DNA of 41,101 bases from Marine Group II euryarchaeote MED-G35 (GCA_002457155.1 NTJS01000012.1:1-41101), one strand, 5' to 3'; positions 29,607 to 39,245 are shown, counted from the first letter of the stretch. Notes: generated by a model not told the origin, from the sequence alone. Numbers and translations are program-made.

Positions 29607-30500
29607 CTACTCTTCCTCATCATTTCTGGAATTCCACTCCGAGAAACTCTCCACGGCAATTGGCGAGAGTAGGATTACGAGTATCGTGAATGTCAGAGAG
29701 TACCATGACTTTGCGGTTACTGAGCCGGAGGTCCCGGAGGTCGCGAGCTTGATGGCTCCAATCCAGGGAACCTCGGACGAGGCGACTCCCACGATCCAGT
29801 CATCCTCAACTGGTTCCACCGGGTTTCCGCTCGCATCAACTAGGCCTCCGCCCTGGCCCTGGGAGTTTGCACCCGGCTGGTCAATCATGCAGCCTCCGAA
29901 GTTATTGTCCCCCGAGGTCAGGAACCCGGAGTGCTCGGGTTCCCACCCCTCGACCCTCAGGTCGTAGGTCCCCCCATGGTAGGAGCATTCGTAATCCAGC
30001 GTCCATGACACGGTCTCGACGTTTCGAAGGGAGGTCCCCGGCACGTCCCAGCCAGTGCCGTTCGAGACCACCTCGAGAAGGGCCCTGTGGATCACAGGAG
30101 TATCCTGACCGCCGTTCTTCCTGTAGATGATCACGTCCCCCGGCATCCCGTGAGACTCGTATCCGTAGTGCTCGTTGCCAGCTTGTGTTGCCTCGACGAA
30201 GGAGACGATGTCGACCCTGTCCTTGTTCATCACCAGAATAAGGTCCCCGGGGTCAATGGCTCCGATCGAGCCATCTTCCTCGTGCATCATGGACTGCGAT
30301 TCGACGACTACCATGGGAGGGAATGATCCTGTGGATACCCACATCGATCCCAGAAGGAGAACGACCAGGGCGACTGCCAGTGAAGCCTCGCGGACCCACG
30401 GATCAACTGATGAAATAGCCAAATTGCCCTCGGAGTCTGAACTGGCGGCTCCCTCGTCCGACACCTCATTCCTCCTCGGAGCTGCCCATCGGTGCGTCAT
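29607..30500 (-). CDS. Type I signal peptidase (archaeal/SEC11-like)
   Basis: VVVESQSMMHEEDGSIGAIDPGDLILV...DVIIYRKNGGQDTPVIHRALLEV...FLTSGDNN; C-terminal TM. Confidence 0.88.
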   Translation of the reverse strand: MTHRWAAPRRNEVSDEGAASSDSEGNLAISSVDPWVREASLAVALVVLLLGSMWVSTGSFPPMVVVESQSMMHEEDGSIGAIDPGDLILVMNKDRVDIVSFVEATQAGNEHYGYESHGMPGDVIIYRKNGGQDTPVIHRALLEVVSNGTGWDVPGTSLRNVETVSWTLDYECSYHGGTYDLRVEGWEPEHSGFLTSGDNNFGGCMIDQPGANSQGQGGGLVDASGNPVEPVEDDWIVGVASSEVPWIGAIKLATSGTSGSVTAKSWYSLTFTILVILLSPIAVESFSEWNSRNDEEE

Positions 30501-30939
30501 CTGAGGGCACCGAGAGCTTGGAGTACCTCTTTGGGACCTTGATTCCCAACCTCTCGTACAGGCCCTTCAGCCTTGACTGGAATGACTTGCCGAGGAGGTC
30601 GGCGGCACGCTCGGCGTCCTTGCTCCTCCTCATTACCTCGGCACGTGAGTCTAGTTCCAGTATCTCCGATAGGGTCTGCTTCTTGTCGTAGAAGTAGAAG
30701 AACTCCGGTGCGACGAAGAATAGTGCTATGCTGCCTCCTATCAGGCCGATCCAAGTCAGTGTGATCATCCTGTCACTGGCCTCCTGGGCGTAGTCGAGGA
30801 AGAAGAGCTGGATGAAGGAGAACAGGGCAATGCCGAGGGAGAGTATCGTCATCCACGTGTAGGCCTGGAAGTGGAACTCGTGCTTCGACCTCCACCACTT
30901 CTTGATCGGGTTGGGGGACTTCGTGCTGCGTCGCGCCAT
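30466..30939 (-). CDS. Hypothetical membrane protein (2 TM, charged tail)
   Basis: 157 aa; two hydrophobic segments; overlaps the start of the signal peptidase gene. Confidence 0.65.
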   Translation of the reverse strand: MARRSTKSPNPIKKWWRSKHEFHFQAYTWMTILSLGIALFSFIQLFFLDYAQEASDRMITLTWIGLIGGSIALFFVAPEFFYFYDKKQTLSEILELDSRAEVMRRSKDAERAADLLGKSFQSRLKGLYERLGIKVPKRYSKLSVPSDDAPMGSSEEE

Positions 30940-31041
30940 GCTATCAGACCCCGCGCCGCACTCACATTGTTAGTCCCTTTCGTCGTTTAGCATCCGATTT
31001 CAGGGGGCAATCAATATGCGATAGAGCCTGCTGGGAGTGCT

Positions 31042-31584
31042 GTGCTGGTTGGTCTGACAGGCAGGAACGCCTCGGGGAAGTCCACACTGGTTAGTTGGTT
31101 CTCAGAGAGGGGGCTCAGGAGCGTTTCATGCTCCGATTCCATTCGAACATGGTTGAGTGACCAAGGGATAGAGACGACCAGGGAGGCCCTGATAGAAGGA
31201 GGGAGGGAGCTTCGGAGGAATGGGGGTGCTGGAGTCCTGGCAGAGATGCTGCTTGAGATTCTGGATGGAGAGGATGCTGTAGTCGACTCGATCAGGACCC
31301 CTGCCGAGGTTGAGGCACTTAGGGGAAGAGGGGATTTCTTCCTGATCGATGTGAGGGCTGACGAGGAGGCTCGATGGCAGAGGATGACCCAGCGGGGCAG
31401 GTCAGGAGACCCTGTCGAAAAGGAGGCTTTCCTCTCCCAAGAGGCTGCTGAGGCAACCTCCAAGGACGAGGCGGGGCAAGCGCTCGATGCCACCGCAGCA
31501 ATGGCAGACATCACCGTGCTAAACGATGGGACGCTGGAGGATCTGGAAGAGAAGCTCGGGGGCATCTGGTCCGCAATAAACTAA
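31042..31584 (+). CDS. P-loop nucleotide kinase-like protein (dephospho-CoA kinase-like / UPF0200)
   Basis: GTG start; MLVGLTGRNASGKSTLVSWFSERGLRSVSCSDSIRTWLSDQG...VVDSIRTPAEVEALR. Confidence 0.75.
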   Translation: MLVGLTGRNASGKSTLVSWFSERGLRSVSCSDSIRTWLSDQGIETTREALIEGGRELRRNGGAGVLAEMLLEILDGEDAVVDSIRTPAEVEALRGRGDFFLIDVRADEEARWQRMTQRGRSGDPVEKEAFLSQEAAEATSKDEAGQALDATAAMADITVLNDGTLEDLEEKLGGIWSAIN

Positions 31585-31589
31585 CAGCC

Positions 31590-32057
31590 TCAATTAGTCG
31601 ATCTGACCTTGATTCCCGCTTCTTCCATCATGGAAACGGACATCGCGAAGTCCTTCTCCCACCGCTCGGGTATCTCGATGTCGCCGGGGTATACGACCTC
31701 GACTATCCCGGCTTGGATAAGGGAGCGAGAGCATCCTGTGCAAGGTGGCCACGTCACATACGCGATGCATCCCTTCAGGGAAACCCCGATCCTGGCTGCG
31801 TGCATTATCGCATTCTCCTCCGCATGGCAGATCAGCGGGTACTTCTGCTCCCTCTCGGCAAGCCTCGAGTCGTCTGCGATCCCCCGGGGGAACCCGTTGA
31901 AACCGGTTGACCTGATCTCGCGGTCCTCCCCGATCACCACGCACCCGACCTTGGTGGAGGGGTCCTTGCTCCATCCCGAGATGTGCCTCGCTAGTTCGAT
32001 GAAACGCGCATCCCACTTATCGCTCACATGCGCTGTGCTGGGCGGTTGGGTAATCAT
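31590..32057 (-). CDS. dCMP deaminase family protein
   Basis: WSKDPSTKVGCVVIGEDREIRSTGFNGFPRG...CHAEENAIMHAAR...YVTWPPCTGCSRSLIQAGI. Start overlaps the folC stop (ATGA). Confidence 0.93.
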   Translation of the reverse strand: MITQPPSTAHVSDKWDARFIELARHISGWSKDPSTKVGCVVIGEDREIRSTGFNGFPRGIADDSRLAEREQKYPLICHAEENAIMHAARIGVSLKGCIAYVTWPPCTGCSRSLIQAGIVEVVYPGDIEIPERWEKDFAMSVSMMEEAGIKVRSTN

Positions 32058-33289
32058 CCTTCGGTTTCGTCCCGAGGGGGGTGTGCCACGAGTGAGTCCC
32101 AGAGATCGAGTCCCTCCCTCGATGCGTGCTCCTCGACGATGCTCCCGACTAGGTATACGCTTCCGGACACGAAAACCGAGCATCCCCTCTCACGGGCGAT
32201 CTCGGAGGCTACTTCCATCGCATCGGAGGGTTCTGGGACCAACAACGGATCCTCCCCCGAGGCCTCGGAAACGGCATCGGCCAGGTCGACTATCGGCACG
32301 GTTGGCCTCCTCCCGCCATTGACCTCCGTCACTATCGTCCGGATGCGCCCATCGGCATTGGAGAACAGCGAGGTCGATTCCGCGAGGTCCTCCTTCTGCG
32401 TCATCCCCAGCAAGAGCACGTGGTCGACACCGGACATTCGACTGAGGTCGTGGGAGATGCTCTCCGGGTTGTGGGCTGCGCTGAGGTGGAAATTGGTCCC
32501 TGACCACGACATGGGGGAGAAGGTCCTGCCGTGCCATGTGACATGGACATCCATCTCGTCCCAGCCTATCCTCCCACCGATCTCGAGGGCCATCTGGTTC
32601 GCAACTTCCTGCGCGTCCTGGCTCTCGGGGGAGAACCAGATTGCGTCTGCACCCGCAATTCCCTCGATAGCCCCCCTCACCCCCTCGTCCTCGTGGTGGA
32701 GGCAGATCATGGGAACGCCGGGCCTGTGTATGCCAGCCTTCTCGGTGGCTATCTTCGAGAGGGAGTCTCCTAGGATCTCCGCGTGGTCCATCGAGATTGT
32801 CGTGATGGCACAGATGTCCGCGTCTACCAGCCTGGTGGAGTCCAGCCTGCCTCCTAGGCCTGTCTCGATGACCGCCCTGTCGACCCCCGACCTGGAGAAC
32901 GCCAGCATGGATGCTAGGAAGGTGGTCTCGAAGTAGGTCGGTTGGATCGCTGGTTCGATGGAGCAGGCCTCCCTCACCTCCTCCAGGAGCCTATCGAACT
33001 CCTCCTCCGGTATCGGTCGGCCGTCTACCCTCGCCCTCTCCTCGACCCTGACCAGGTGAGGTGATGTGAACAGGCCGATCAGATCCCCGTTCCTGGAGCC
33101 AAGCGCAGAGAGGTGTGCACAGAGGGATCCCTTCCCGTTGGTCCCAGCCACGTGCACGCTTGGGAAGTCCGCATGGGGATTGCCGAGCCGGTCTAGCATC
33201 TCCGAGCAAGTGTCCAGTCCCAGCCTTACTCCAGCTCCGATTCTCCCGGTCAACCACTCCCTGATGTCATCGTCGTCACCCGGGTTCAT
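32054..33289 (-). CDS. folC: Folylpolyglutamate/dihydrofolate synthase
   Basis: SVHVAGTNGKGSLCAHLSALGS..., TSPHLVRVEERARVDG, VIETGLGGRLDSTRLV. Confidence 0.93.
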   Translation of the reverse strand: MNPGDDDDIREWLTGRIGAGVRLGLDTCSEMLDRLGNPHADFPSVHVAGTNGKGSLCAHLSALGSRNGDLIGLFTSPHLVRVEERARVDGRPIPEEEFDRLLEEVREACSIEPAIQPTYFETTFLASMLAFSRSGVDRAVIETGLGGRLDSTRLVDADICAITTISMDHAEILGDSLSKIATEKAGIHRPGVPMICLHHEDEGVRGAIEGIAGADAIWFSPESQDAQEVANQMALEIGGRIGWDEMDVHVTWHGRTFSPMSWSGTNFHLSAAHNPESISHDLSRMSGVDHVLLLGMTQKEDLAESTSLFSNADGRIRTIVTEVNGGRRPTVPIVDLADAVSEASGEDPLLVPEPSDAMEVASEIARERGCSVFVSGSVYLVGSIVEEHASREGLDLWDSLVAHPPRDETEG

Positions 33290-33330
33290 GGCTGGGTCAA
33301 GGTGAAATGTGCCTTGAAGGTCGTGGAGGC

Positions 33331-34398
33331 ATGGCGGATTCGGAGTTCGGTGATGTGATGGCCGCCATTCGTGAGCAATGGGCCTCTATGGCCGGCATGG
33401 CTGGGATGTTCACGTTCTCCATACTTCTTGGGGTATTCATCCAGCCATTCTACAACTTCGAGATTTTCAGGGCATTCGGTGAAGAGGGGACCACCGAGGC
33501 TGGGAACATCCTGCTCGAATTGGTGATGATCTTCCTGTTCACGATTGCCGTAATCTGGCTTGCCAGGAAGGGGCTCGAGGTGTTGATCAAGGGAATCGTG
33601 TTCTTCGCGCTTGGATACAGCCTCTTGATGGCACTCCAACCGATTCTATCGATTGTCTTCTGGTTGCTGGGATTGCAGAACGGGGATGTTGCGCTGGCAA
33701 TCCTACTTGGCGTAACAGTGGGAATGATGTACACGCTGCATCGATACCCAGAGTGGTATGTGGTGAACACAGTCGGATTGCTAGTCGGTTCTGGGGTGAT
33801 TGTGATGCTTGGAATCGCCTTCGTACCTGTGCTGATCATCCTGTTCATGATACTCGCAGCGATTTACGATCATTGGGCGGTAAATGGGAGCAAGCACATG
33901 TTGGAACTGGCTGACACTATGATCGATCTGAAGCTCCCGGTGCTTCTCGTCGCACCGAAGAGCACCGACTACACGTTCCTGGAGCAGAAGGGGGACGTGA
34001 TGGAGAAGTCGCATGGCGAACTTGCAGTTCCCGTTGAGGGTCCTATGCCTCCGAGGAAGGCCAAGAGCAGGGATGCGCTCTTCATGGGCCTGGGCGATGT
34101 CATCTTCCCGGGTATGCTGGTCATCTCCTCGATCACCTTCCTCCCGGAAACCGGCCCGGTCGTCTTCGACTTCTGGGGAGGTGATTCCATTCCGATCTCC
34201 CTTGGCCCCATGATCGTTGGAATGGGTACTCTCGTTGGAGGATTGGTCGGATATGCCGCACTAATGACCCAGGTCGCAAGGGGGAAGGCACAAGCTGGAC
34301 TGCCCCTCCTGAATGGCGGCAGCATACTCGGGTACCTGATCTCGGGAACCATAGCCCTAGGATTCGACCAACTCTGGCAGGACATCACGTTCCTCTGA
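33331..34398 (+). CDS. Presenilin / signal-peptide-peptidase-like intramembrane aspartyl protease
   Basis: Catalytic YD (ILAAIYDHWAV), GxGD (MGLGDVIFPG), PAL-like GLPLLNGG; about 9 TM segments. Confidence 0.9.
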   Translation: MADSEFGDVMAAIREQWASMAGMAGMFTFSILLGVFIQPFYNFEIFRAFGEEGTTEAGNILLELVMIFLFTIAVIWLARKGLEVLIKGIVFFALGYSLLMALQPILSIVFWLLGLQNGDVALAILLGVTVGMMYTLHRYPEWYVVNTVGLLVGSGVIVMLGIAFVPVLIILFMILAAIYDHWAVNGSKHMLELADTMIDLKLPVLLVAPKSTDYTFLEQKGDVMEKSHGELAVPVEGPMPPRKAKSRDALFMGLGDVIFPGMLVISSITFLPETGPVVFDFWGGDSIPISLGPMIVGMGTLVGGLVGYAALMTQVARGKAQAGLPLLNGGSILGYLISGTIALGFDQLWQDITFL

Positions 34399-34449
34399 TT
34401 CTCCCCCAATGATTTGAAGGGCGGAGGCCGGGCCAAAAGGCCGATTACG

Positions 34450-35736
34450 ATGCTCGACATGACGATGTTCAGGGAGAACTCGGACGTCATCAGGGCGGAT
34501 CACGACAGGAGGGGGATACCCCACGGGCCCATTGACGAGGTCATCAGGCTCGACGAGGAATGGAGGAAGACCCAGTACGATGTGGACCAGCTCCGCAGGA
34601 AGAGGAACGAGGCAGCGAGGGGCATTGCCGAGGCCAAGAAGTCGGGTGATGAAGCGGCGGCCAAGGCAATCATGGACGAGGTGGCGGACATCGGCGCACA
34701 GATCGATTCCCTCACTGCTCACTCCGAGGAGTGCCTGGAGCAGAGGGACGCACTAAGGATGAGCATCCCGAACATCCTGCACGACGAGGTCCCCGTCGGA
34801 GAGGACGACCAGAAGAACACCCTTCACAGCCTGCACGGTGAGAAGCGCGAGCTCGGATTCGAGCCTCGGACCCACAACGACATCATCGAGATGAACGGTT
34901 GGGTCGACCAAGCTAGGGGGGCGAAGGTGACTGGGAGTCGATTCTCCTTCATGCAGGGGGATCTGGCTCGTCTGGACATGGCCCTGCAGCAGTACGGGTC
35001 CGACTTCCTGATGGAGCGCGGCTACATGCTAGTCCAGCCTCCCCTGATGATGAACAGGGAGGCCTACGAGGGAGTGACCGACCTGAGCGACTTCGAGACG
35101 GTGATGTACGGGATCGAGCCTGACAAGTACTACCTGATCGCGACTAGCGAGCACCCGCTTACGGCAATGAGGATGGACGAGGTCATCGAGCCATCGGAAC
35201 TGCCGATCAAGATGGTCGGAGTCTCCCCCTGCTTCAGGAGGGAGGTGGGTGCGCACGGCCTCTCCGACAGGGGGATATGGAGGGTGCACCAGTTCACCAA
35301 GGTCGAGCAGATCGTGATCTGCGACCCAGAGGAATCGTGGGACCACCACGAGGACCTGCTGCAGAATGCGGTTGACCTCTGGGACAGCATGGGTCTGCAC
35401 TACAGGGTAGTCAACATCTGCACTGGCGACATGGGGACCGTGGCAGCTAGGAAGTACGACTTGGAGGCTTGGCTCCCGGGGGCGGACGCGTACAAGGAGG
35501 TGGTCTCCTGCTCCAACTGCACGGACTACCAGGCGAATCGCCTCAGGATGCGATACAGGACCTCGGAGGGGAACTCCGCGGTCCACACCCTGAATTCCAC
35601 TGCCATCGCGACGAGCAGGACCCTGGTCGCCATCATGGAGCAGAACCAGATGGAGGACGGGACGGTGACGATACCTGAGGTCCTGAGGCCCTATATGGGA
35701 GGAAGCGTCACTCTTTCGCCGATTGGAGAGAATTGA
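34450..35736 (+). CDS. serS: Serine--tRNA ligase
   Basis: MLDMTMFRENSDVIRADHDRRGI...; class II motifs GVSPCFRREVGAHGLSDRGIWRVHQFTKVEQ, SSCSNCTDYQANRLRMRYR-like region, NSTAIATSRTLVAIMEQNQ. Confidence 0.95.
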   Translation: MLDMTMFRENSDVIRADHDRRGIPHGPIDEVIRLDEEWRKTQYDVDQLRRKRNEAARGIAEAKKSGDEAAAKAIMDEVADIGAQIDSLTAHSEECLEQRDALRMSIPNILHDEVPVGEDDQKNTLHSLHGEKRELGFEPRTHNDIIEMNGWVDQARGAKVTGSRFSFMQGDLARLDMALQQYGSDFLMERGYMLVQPPLMMNREAYEGVTDLSDFETVMYGIEPDKYYLIATSEHPLTAMRMDEVIEPSELPIKMVGVSPCFRREVGAHGLSDRGIWRVHQFTKVEQIVICDPEESWDHHEDLLQNAVDLWDSMGLHYRVVNICTGDMGTVAARKYDLEAWLPGADAYKEVVSCSNCTDYQANRLRMRYRTSEGNSAVHTLNSTAIATSRTLVAIMEQNQMEDGTVTIPEVLRPYMGGSVTLSPIGEN

Positions 35737-36514
35737 ATCTCTCCCACAAATCGTTATCCGGATTCAGGCCTATTACGGCAGTGATTGCAACGAGCTGCCA
35801 GAAGTGCCATTCGAGGAAACTACCCGGCCAGTCAATTACCTCAAGAAGACCCGACCACACCACGAAGGAGAGGATATCCATCGAAATCAATGCAACCGAG
35901 AAATAAAGCAAGAAGGTGTAGGATTTCTTGCCAAATCGAATACTATTTCCCTCTGGATTGGGATCCTCTTCGTAGCCCCCGCCCCAAGAATATACGAAGC
36001 CCCCGAAGAACACCAGTGTGCTAATGTCCCACAACGACCATGAGATTGTAATCAGTATCGCATCTAACGCATTCAACCCAAATTCCGATGTCCAGAATTC
36101 ATAACTGTCTATTAGCGAACCTGGCATGGTTGTGACGGATTCGATGGAATGAATCATTGCTGAGAAGCCGTTTGACCCGTCCCACCACCAATCGCCAAAC
36201 AAGAAAGAGGCGAAGAATAACGCGGTTGCTCCAATCTTCTGCTTGTGGTAATTAGGTAATTCTGAGAGGGGGTTTTCTGACGTGCCCCCTGAACTTGGCA
36301 CTATGGTGTCTTTCGCATTACTCTGGACCCATTGGTCGCCCTCCCTCTGATAGCCCCCTATCGCTATTGGCTCGGGAGAGTCTGTATCGTCCTGCCCCGG
36401 CGGCGGTGACGGCGGTGGCGGAGGGCTACCATTGTGTGGATTGTGGGAGTCGGTATCGTCCTGTTTGTCCTTATCGGGAGTCACCTCCCACCAGTTCTCG
36501 GGCTCTTCGGGCAT
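35708..36514 (-). CDS. Hypothetical membrane protein with Asp/Pro-rich N-terminus
   Basis: 268 aa; DDTDSHNPHNGSPPPPPSPPPGQDDTDSPEP then 3-4 hydrophobic segments; more AT-rich than neighbours; overlaps the serS 3' end by 29 bp. Confidence 0.65.
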   Translation of the reverse strand: MPEEPENWWEVTPDKDKQDDTDSHNPHNGSPPPPPSPPPGQDDTDSPEPIAIGGYQREGDQWVQSNAKDTIVPSSGGTSENPLSELPNYHKQKIGATALFFASFLFGDWWWDGSNGFSAMIHSIESVTTMPGSLIDSYEFWTSEFGLNALDAILITISWSLWDISTLVFFGGFVYSWGGGYEEDPNPEGNSIRFGKKSYTFLLYFSVALISMDILSFVVWSGLLEVIDWPGSFLEWHFWQLVAITAVIGLNPDNDLWERFNSLQSAKE

Positions 36515-36621
36515 TTCTAAGCAAACACAGTACGATAGATTCGGACTTTAACTTGCCCCCGGCATCCGGAAGTGGCTCTGGGGCGGGATACATTCATCCG
36601 AGCGAAGTTGGTATAGGGGTT

Positions 36622-38772
36622 GTGCGGCAGCAGATATCCCTGGTCATCCTACTGCTTTCTTCGATAGCAGTAGGCCCTCATTTTGTGGATACGCGGCCTG
36701 CTCTCCTAGGTTCAGAGGACGGAGGGATGGGCACCGACTCGTCGAATGAATCAGGGGAATTCGGCCCGATTGAGTATAACGACAGTTTCCAGTACGCCGG
36801 GATAGAGGTGGGCAATCGATCAGCCACCCTGATGATGCCGGGAGGTCACGATTACTCGCGCCCACTCCCACTGGTCGTCTCCCTGCACGGATACAGCAGT
36901 AGTGGGTACTGGGGTGCTTGGTACGTTGACCTGTTCGACAGCGTGCTTGACAACGAGCACCTGCTTCTGTACCCTGATGGGACGATGAACCCGATAGGGA
37001 ACAGATTCTGGAACGCCACTGCGGCATGCTGCAACTACTGGGAGCAGGATGTTGATGATGTCAGCTGGTTGATGGGTCTGGTTGACCTTGCAATCGACAA
37101 CTACGGGGCCGATCCAGATGGAATCGTGTTCGTCGGACACTCCAACGGCGGTTTCATGTCTCACAGGCTAGTATGCGAGCAGGGGGACAGAATCAGGGGG
37201 ATAGTGTCACTCGCAGGTTCTACGTATGACGATTTCGATGAAGTTTGTGACGACACTGGGAGGCCCAACATCCTACAGGTCCATGGCACCTTCGATTGGG
37301 TCATCTACTACGACGGAGGGTATGACTACGACTGGGACGATGGTGCATTGCACTACTACCCAGGTGCGGAGAGCACTGTGGGATCATGGGCAAACAGGTC
37401 GGGGTGCGATAGCGATTACACGCTAACCGGGCACCTTGACTTGGTCGTCCCTGCTGGTACGAACGACACAGACACGCTCGAGCACCTCAATTGCTCAGAT
37501 GGCAATAGGGTCGCACTATGGAGGATTAACGGGGGGAGTCATTCCCCAGTCTTCCGGGACGGGCAGTTCCCCAACACGACCGTTCCCTGGGCCCTGAGCG
37601 GATTCGTCAGAGACTCGGACGGAGATGGAGTCAGGGATGACCTGGACCAGTTCGTATACAACCCCAATGAGTGGAATGATACCGATAGTGACGGTATCGG
37701 TGACAACGCGGACGCCTTCCCCGAGGACCCTGCGGAGTGGGAGGACACCGACGGTGACGGGGTCGGGGACAACGCGGACGCCTTCCCCGAGGACCCTGCG
37801 GAGTGGGAGGACACCGACGGTGACGGGGTCGGGGACAACGCGGACGACCTCCCTGAGGATCCCACCGAGACCACCGACACGGACGGGGATGGGGTCGGGG
37901 ACAACGCGGACGACCTCCCTGAGGATCCCAGCGAGACCACCGACACGGATGGGGACGGGGTCGGCGACAACTCCGATGCCTTACCCGAGGACCCGAGCGA
38001 GTGGGAGGACTGGGACGGAGACGGAGTTGGCGACAACTCCGATGCCTTCCCAAGGATGCCAGGAGAGTGGAACGACACGGATGGGGACGGGGTCGGCGAC
38101 AACTCCGACGCATTCCCCGAGGACCCGAGCGAGTGGGTGGACAGTGACGGGGACGGAGTTGGCGACAACTCCGACGCCTTCCCCGATGACCCGAGCGAGT
38201 GGGTGGACAGTGACGGGGACGGAGTTGGCGACAACTCCGACGCCTTCCCCGACGATGGACAGGAGAGCTCAGATTACGATCAGGACGGGTACGGGGATAA
38301 CGCAGATGCGTTCCCGGAGGACCCGAGCGAGTGGTCTGACTCCGACGGGGACGGGTTCGGCGACAACTCGGACGCCTTCCCCGAGGACCCGAGCGAGTGG
38401 GAGGACAGTGACGGGGACGGGATAGGGGACAATTTCGATGCCTTCCCCAAGGACCCGAGCGAGTGGTCTGACTCCGACGGTGATGGGGTCGGCGACAACT
38501 CGGACGCCTTCCCATTGGATTCCGAGGAGTGGGGGGACAGTGACGGAGATGGCGTCGGCGACAACTCGGACGCCTTCCCATTGGATTCCGAGGAGTGGGA
38601 CGACACGGATGGAGACGGGGTCGGGGATGAAGCCGATTACTACCCAGAGGACCCTAGCAAATCAGAGAGGAGCTTGTTGGTTCCCTCTTTGACGATATTA
38701 GTCGGGATCGTAGTCGTAGCCTCGATCGTAAAGTGGTCCCTCACCAAGAGAGATTCAGAGGGTAGCGTGTGA
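36622..38772 (+). CDS. Secreted alpha/beta-hydrolase (PHB depolymerase/LpqC-like esterase) with 16 thrombospondin type 3-like Ca-binding repeats and C-terminal TM anchor
   Basis: PLPLVVSLHGYSSSGYWGAW...GIVFVGHSNGGFMSHRLVCEQGDRIRGIVSLAG; D[ST]DGDGVGDN[SA]DAFPEDPSEW repeats; LTILVGIVVVASIVKW near the C-terminus. GTG start proposed; ORF open from 36295. Confidence 0.85.
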   Translation: MRQQISLVILLLSSIAVGPHFVDTRPALLGSEDGGMGTDSSNESGEFGPIEYNDSFQYAGIEVGNRSATLMMPGGHDYSRPLPLVVSLHGYSSSGYWGAWYVDLFDSVLDNEHLLLYPDGTMNPIGNRFWNATAACCNYWEQDVDDVSWLMGLVDLAIDNYGADPDGIVFVGHSNGGFMSHRLVCEQGDRIRGIVSLAGSTYDDFDEVCDDTGRPNILQVHGTFDWVIYYDGGYDYDWDDGALHYYPGAESTVGSWANRSGCDSDYTLTGHLDLVVPAGTNDTDTLEHLNCSDGNRVALWRINGGSHSPVFRDGQFPNTTVPWALSGFVRDSDGDGVRDDLDQFVYNPNEWNDTDSDGIGDNADAFPEDPAEWEDTDGDGVGDNADAFPEDPAEWEDTDGDGVGDNADDLPEDPTETTDTDGDGVGDNADDLPEDPSETTDTDGDGVGDNSDALPEDPSEWEDWDGDGVGDNSDAFPRMPGEWNDTDGDGVGDNSDAFPEDPSEWVDSDGDGVGDNSDAFPDDPSEWVDSDGDGVGDNSDAFPDDGQESSDYDQDGYGDNADAFPEDPSEWSDSDGDGFGDNSDAFPEDPSEWEDSDGDGIGDNFDAFPKDPSEWSDSDGDGVGDNSDAFPLDSEEWGDSDGDGVGDNSDAFPLDSEEWDDTDGDGVGDEADYYPEDPSKSERSLLVPSLTILVGIVVVASIVKWSLTKRDSEGSV
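37612..38667 (+). repeat. 16 tandem 66-bp (22-aa) TSP3-like coding repeats
   Basis: Consensus DSDGDGVGDNSDAFPEDPSEWx counted by eye; some adjacent units nearly identical at DNA level. Confidence 0.9.
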
Positions 38773-38821
38773 GCGGTATAGCAGTCAGACGGTATCTGTG
38801 ATTCGTATTGAGGTCAGAGGG
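38763..38821 (+). repeat. 59-bp dispersed repeat, copy A
   Basis: TAGCGTGTGAGCGGTATAGCAGTCAGACGGTATCTGTGATTCGTATTGAGGTCAGAGGG; 4 mismatches to copy C. Confidence 0.9.
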
Positions 38822-38842
38822 TGGTTCTGCGATCCCTGTGAT

Positions 38843-39148
38843 TCACTGGCTGAAAATAAACGCCCACATGATTGCAATCAGTAAAACCGAAACTATAGTG
38901 AAGAAGATATTTGCTTTTTTCTGGCTTTTCTGAATTTCTTCCTCAGCTACGCTCACCGCTAGATCGATTTCTTCTTCAGCCTCTTCTACTGACAAGCCCC
39001 TATCCTTTGCCGACTTATTAGCGGCGAGTGCAGCCTCATTTCTTTTTCTTTCCTTCATCGACTCAATCAAGGCTTCGTCAAACTCCTTTTTCTTTTTTCG
39101 AGAAGCCTCCTTCGCAATCCCCTTCAGGATATCGCCACCTACTCCCAT
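38843..39148 (-). CDS. Hypothetical tail-anchored coiled-coil protein
   Basis: 101 aa; Lys/Glu-rich helix followed by C-terminal TM IFFTIVSVLLIAIMWAFIFSQ. Confidence 0.6.
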   Translation of the reverse strand: MGVGGDILKGIAKEASRKKKKEFDEALIESMKERKRNEAALAANKSAKDRGLSVEEAEEEIDLAVSVAEEEIQKSQKKANIFFTIVSVLLIAIMWAFIFSQ

Positions 39149-39245
39149 AGCCTAGAATTGAATGGGTTTCATCAAAAAGATATCCCCGGAAATACGAAGC
39201 TGAAAAAGGATGGATTACAAGAGAGAACTGAATCTCGTGAGTCCG

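Noticed and set aside
37539-38581. Long minus-strand ORFs (231 aa and 316 aa) opposite the TSP3 repeat region
   Set aside because: They are shadow ORFs of the in-phase 66-bp repeat; Ser/Pro/Arg low-complexity translation with no domain.
37612-38667. Regular repeats suggestive of a CRISPR array
   Set aside because: Contiguous 66-bp coding repeats in frame, with no unique spacers.
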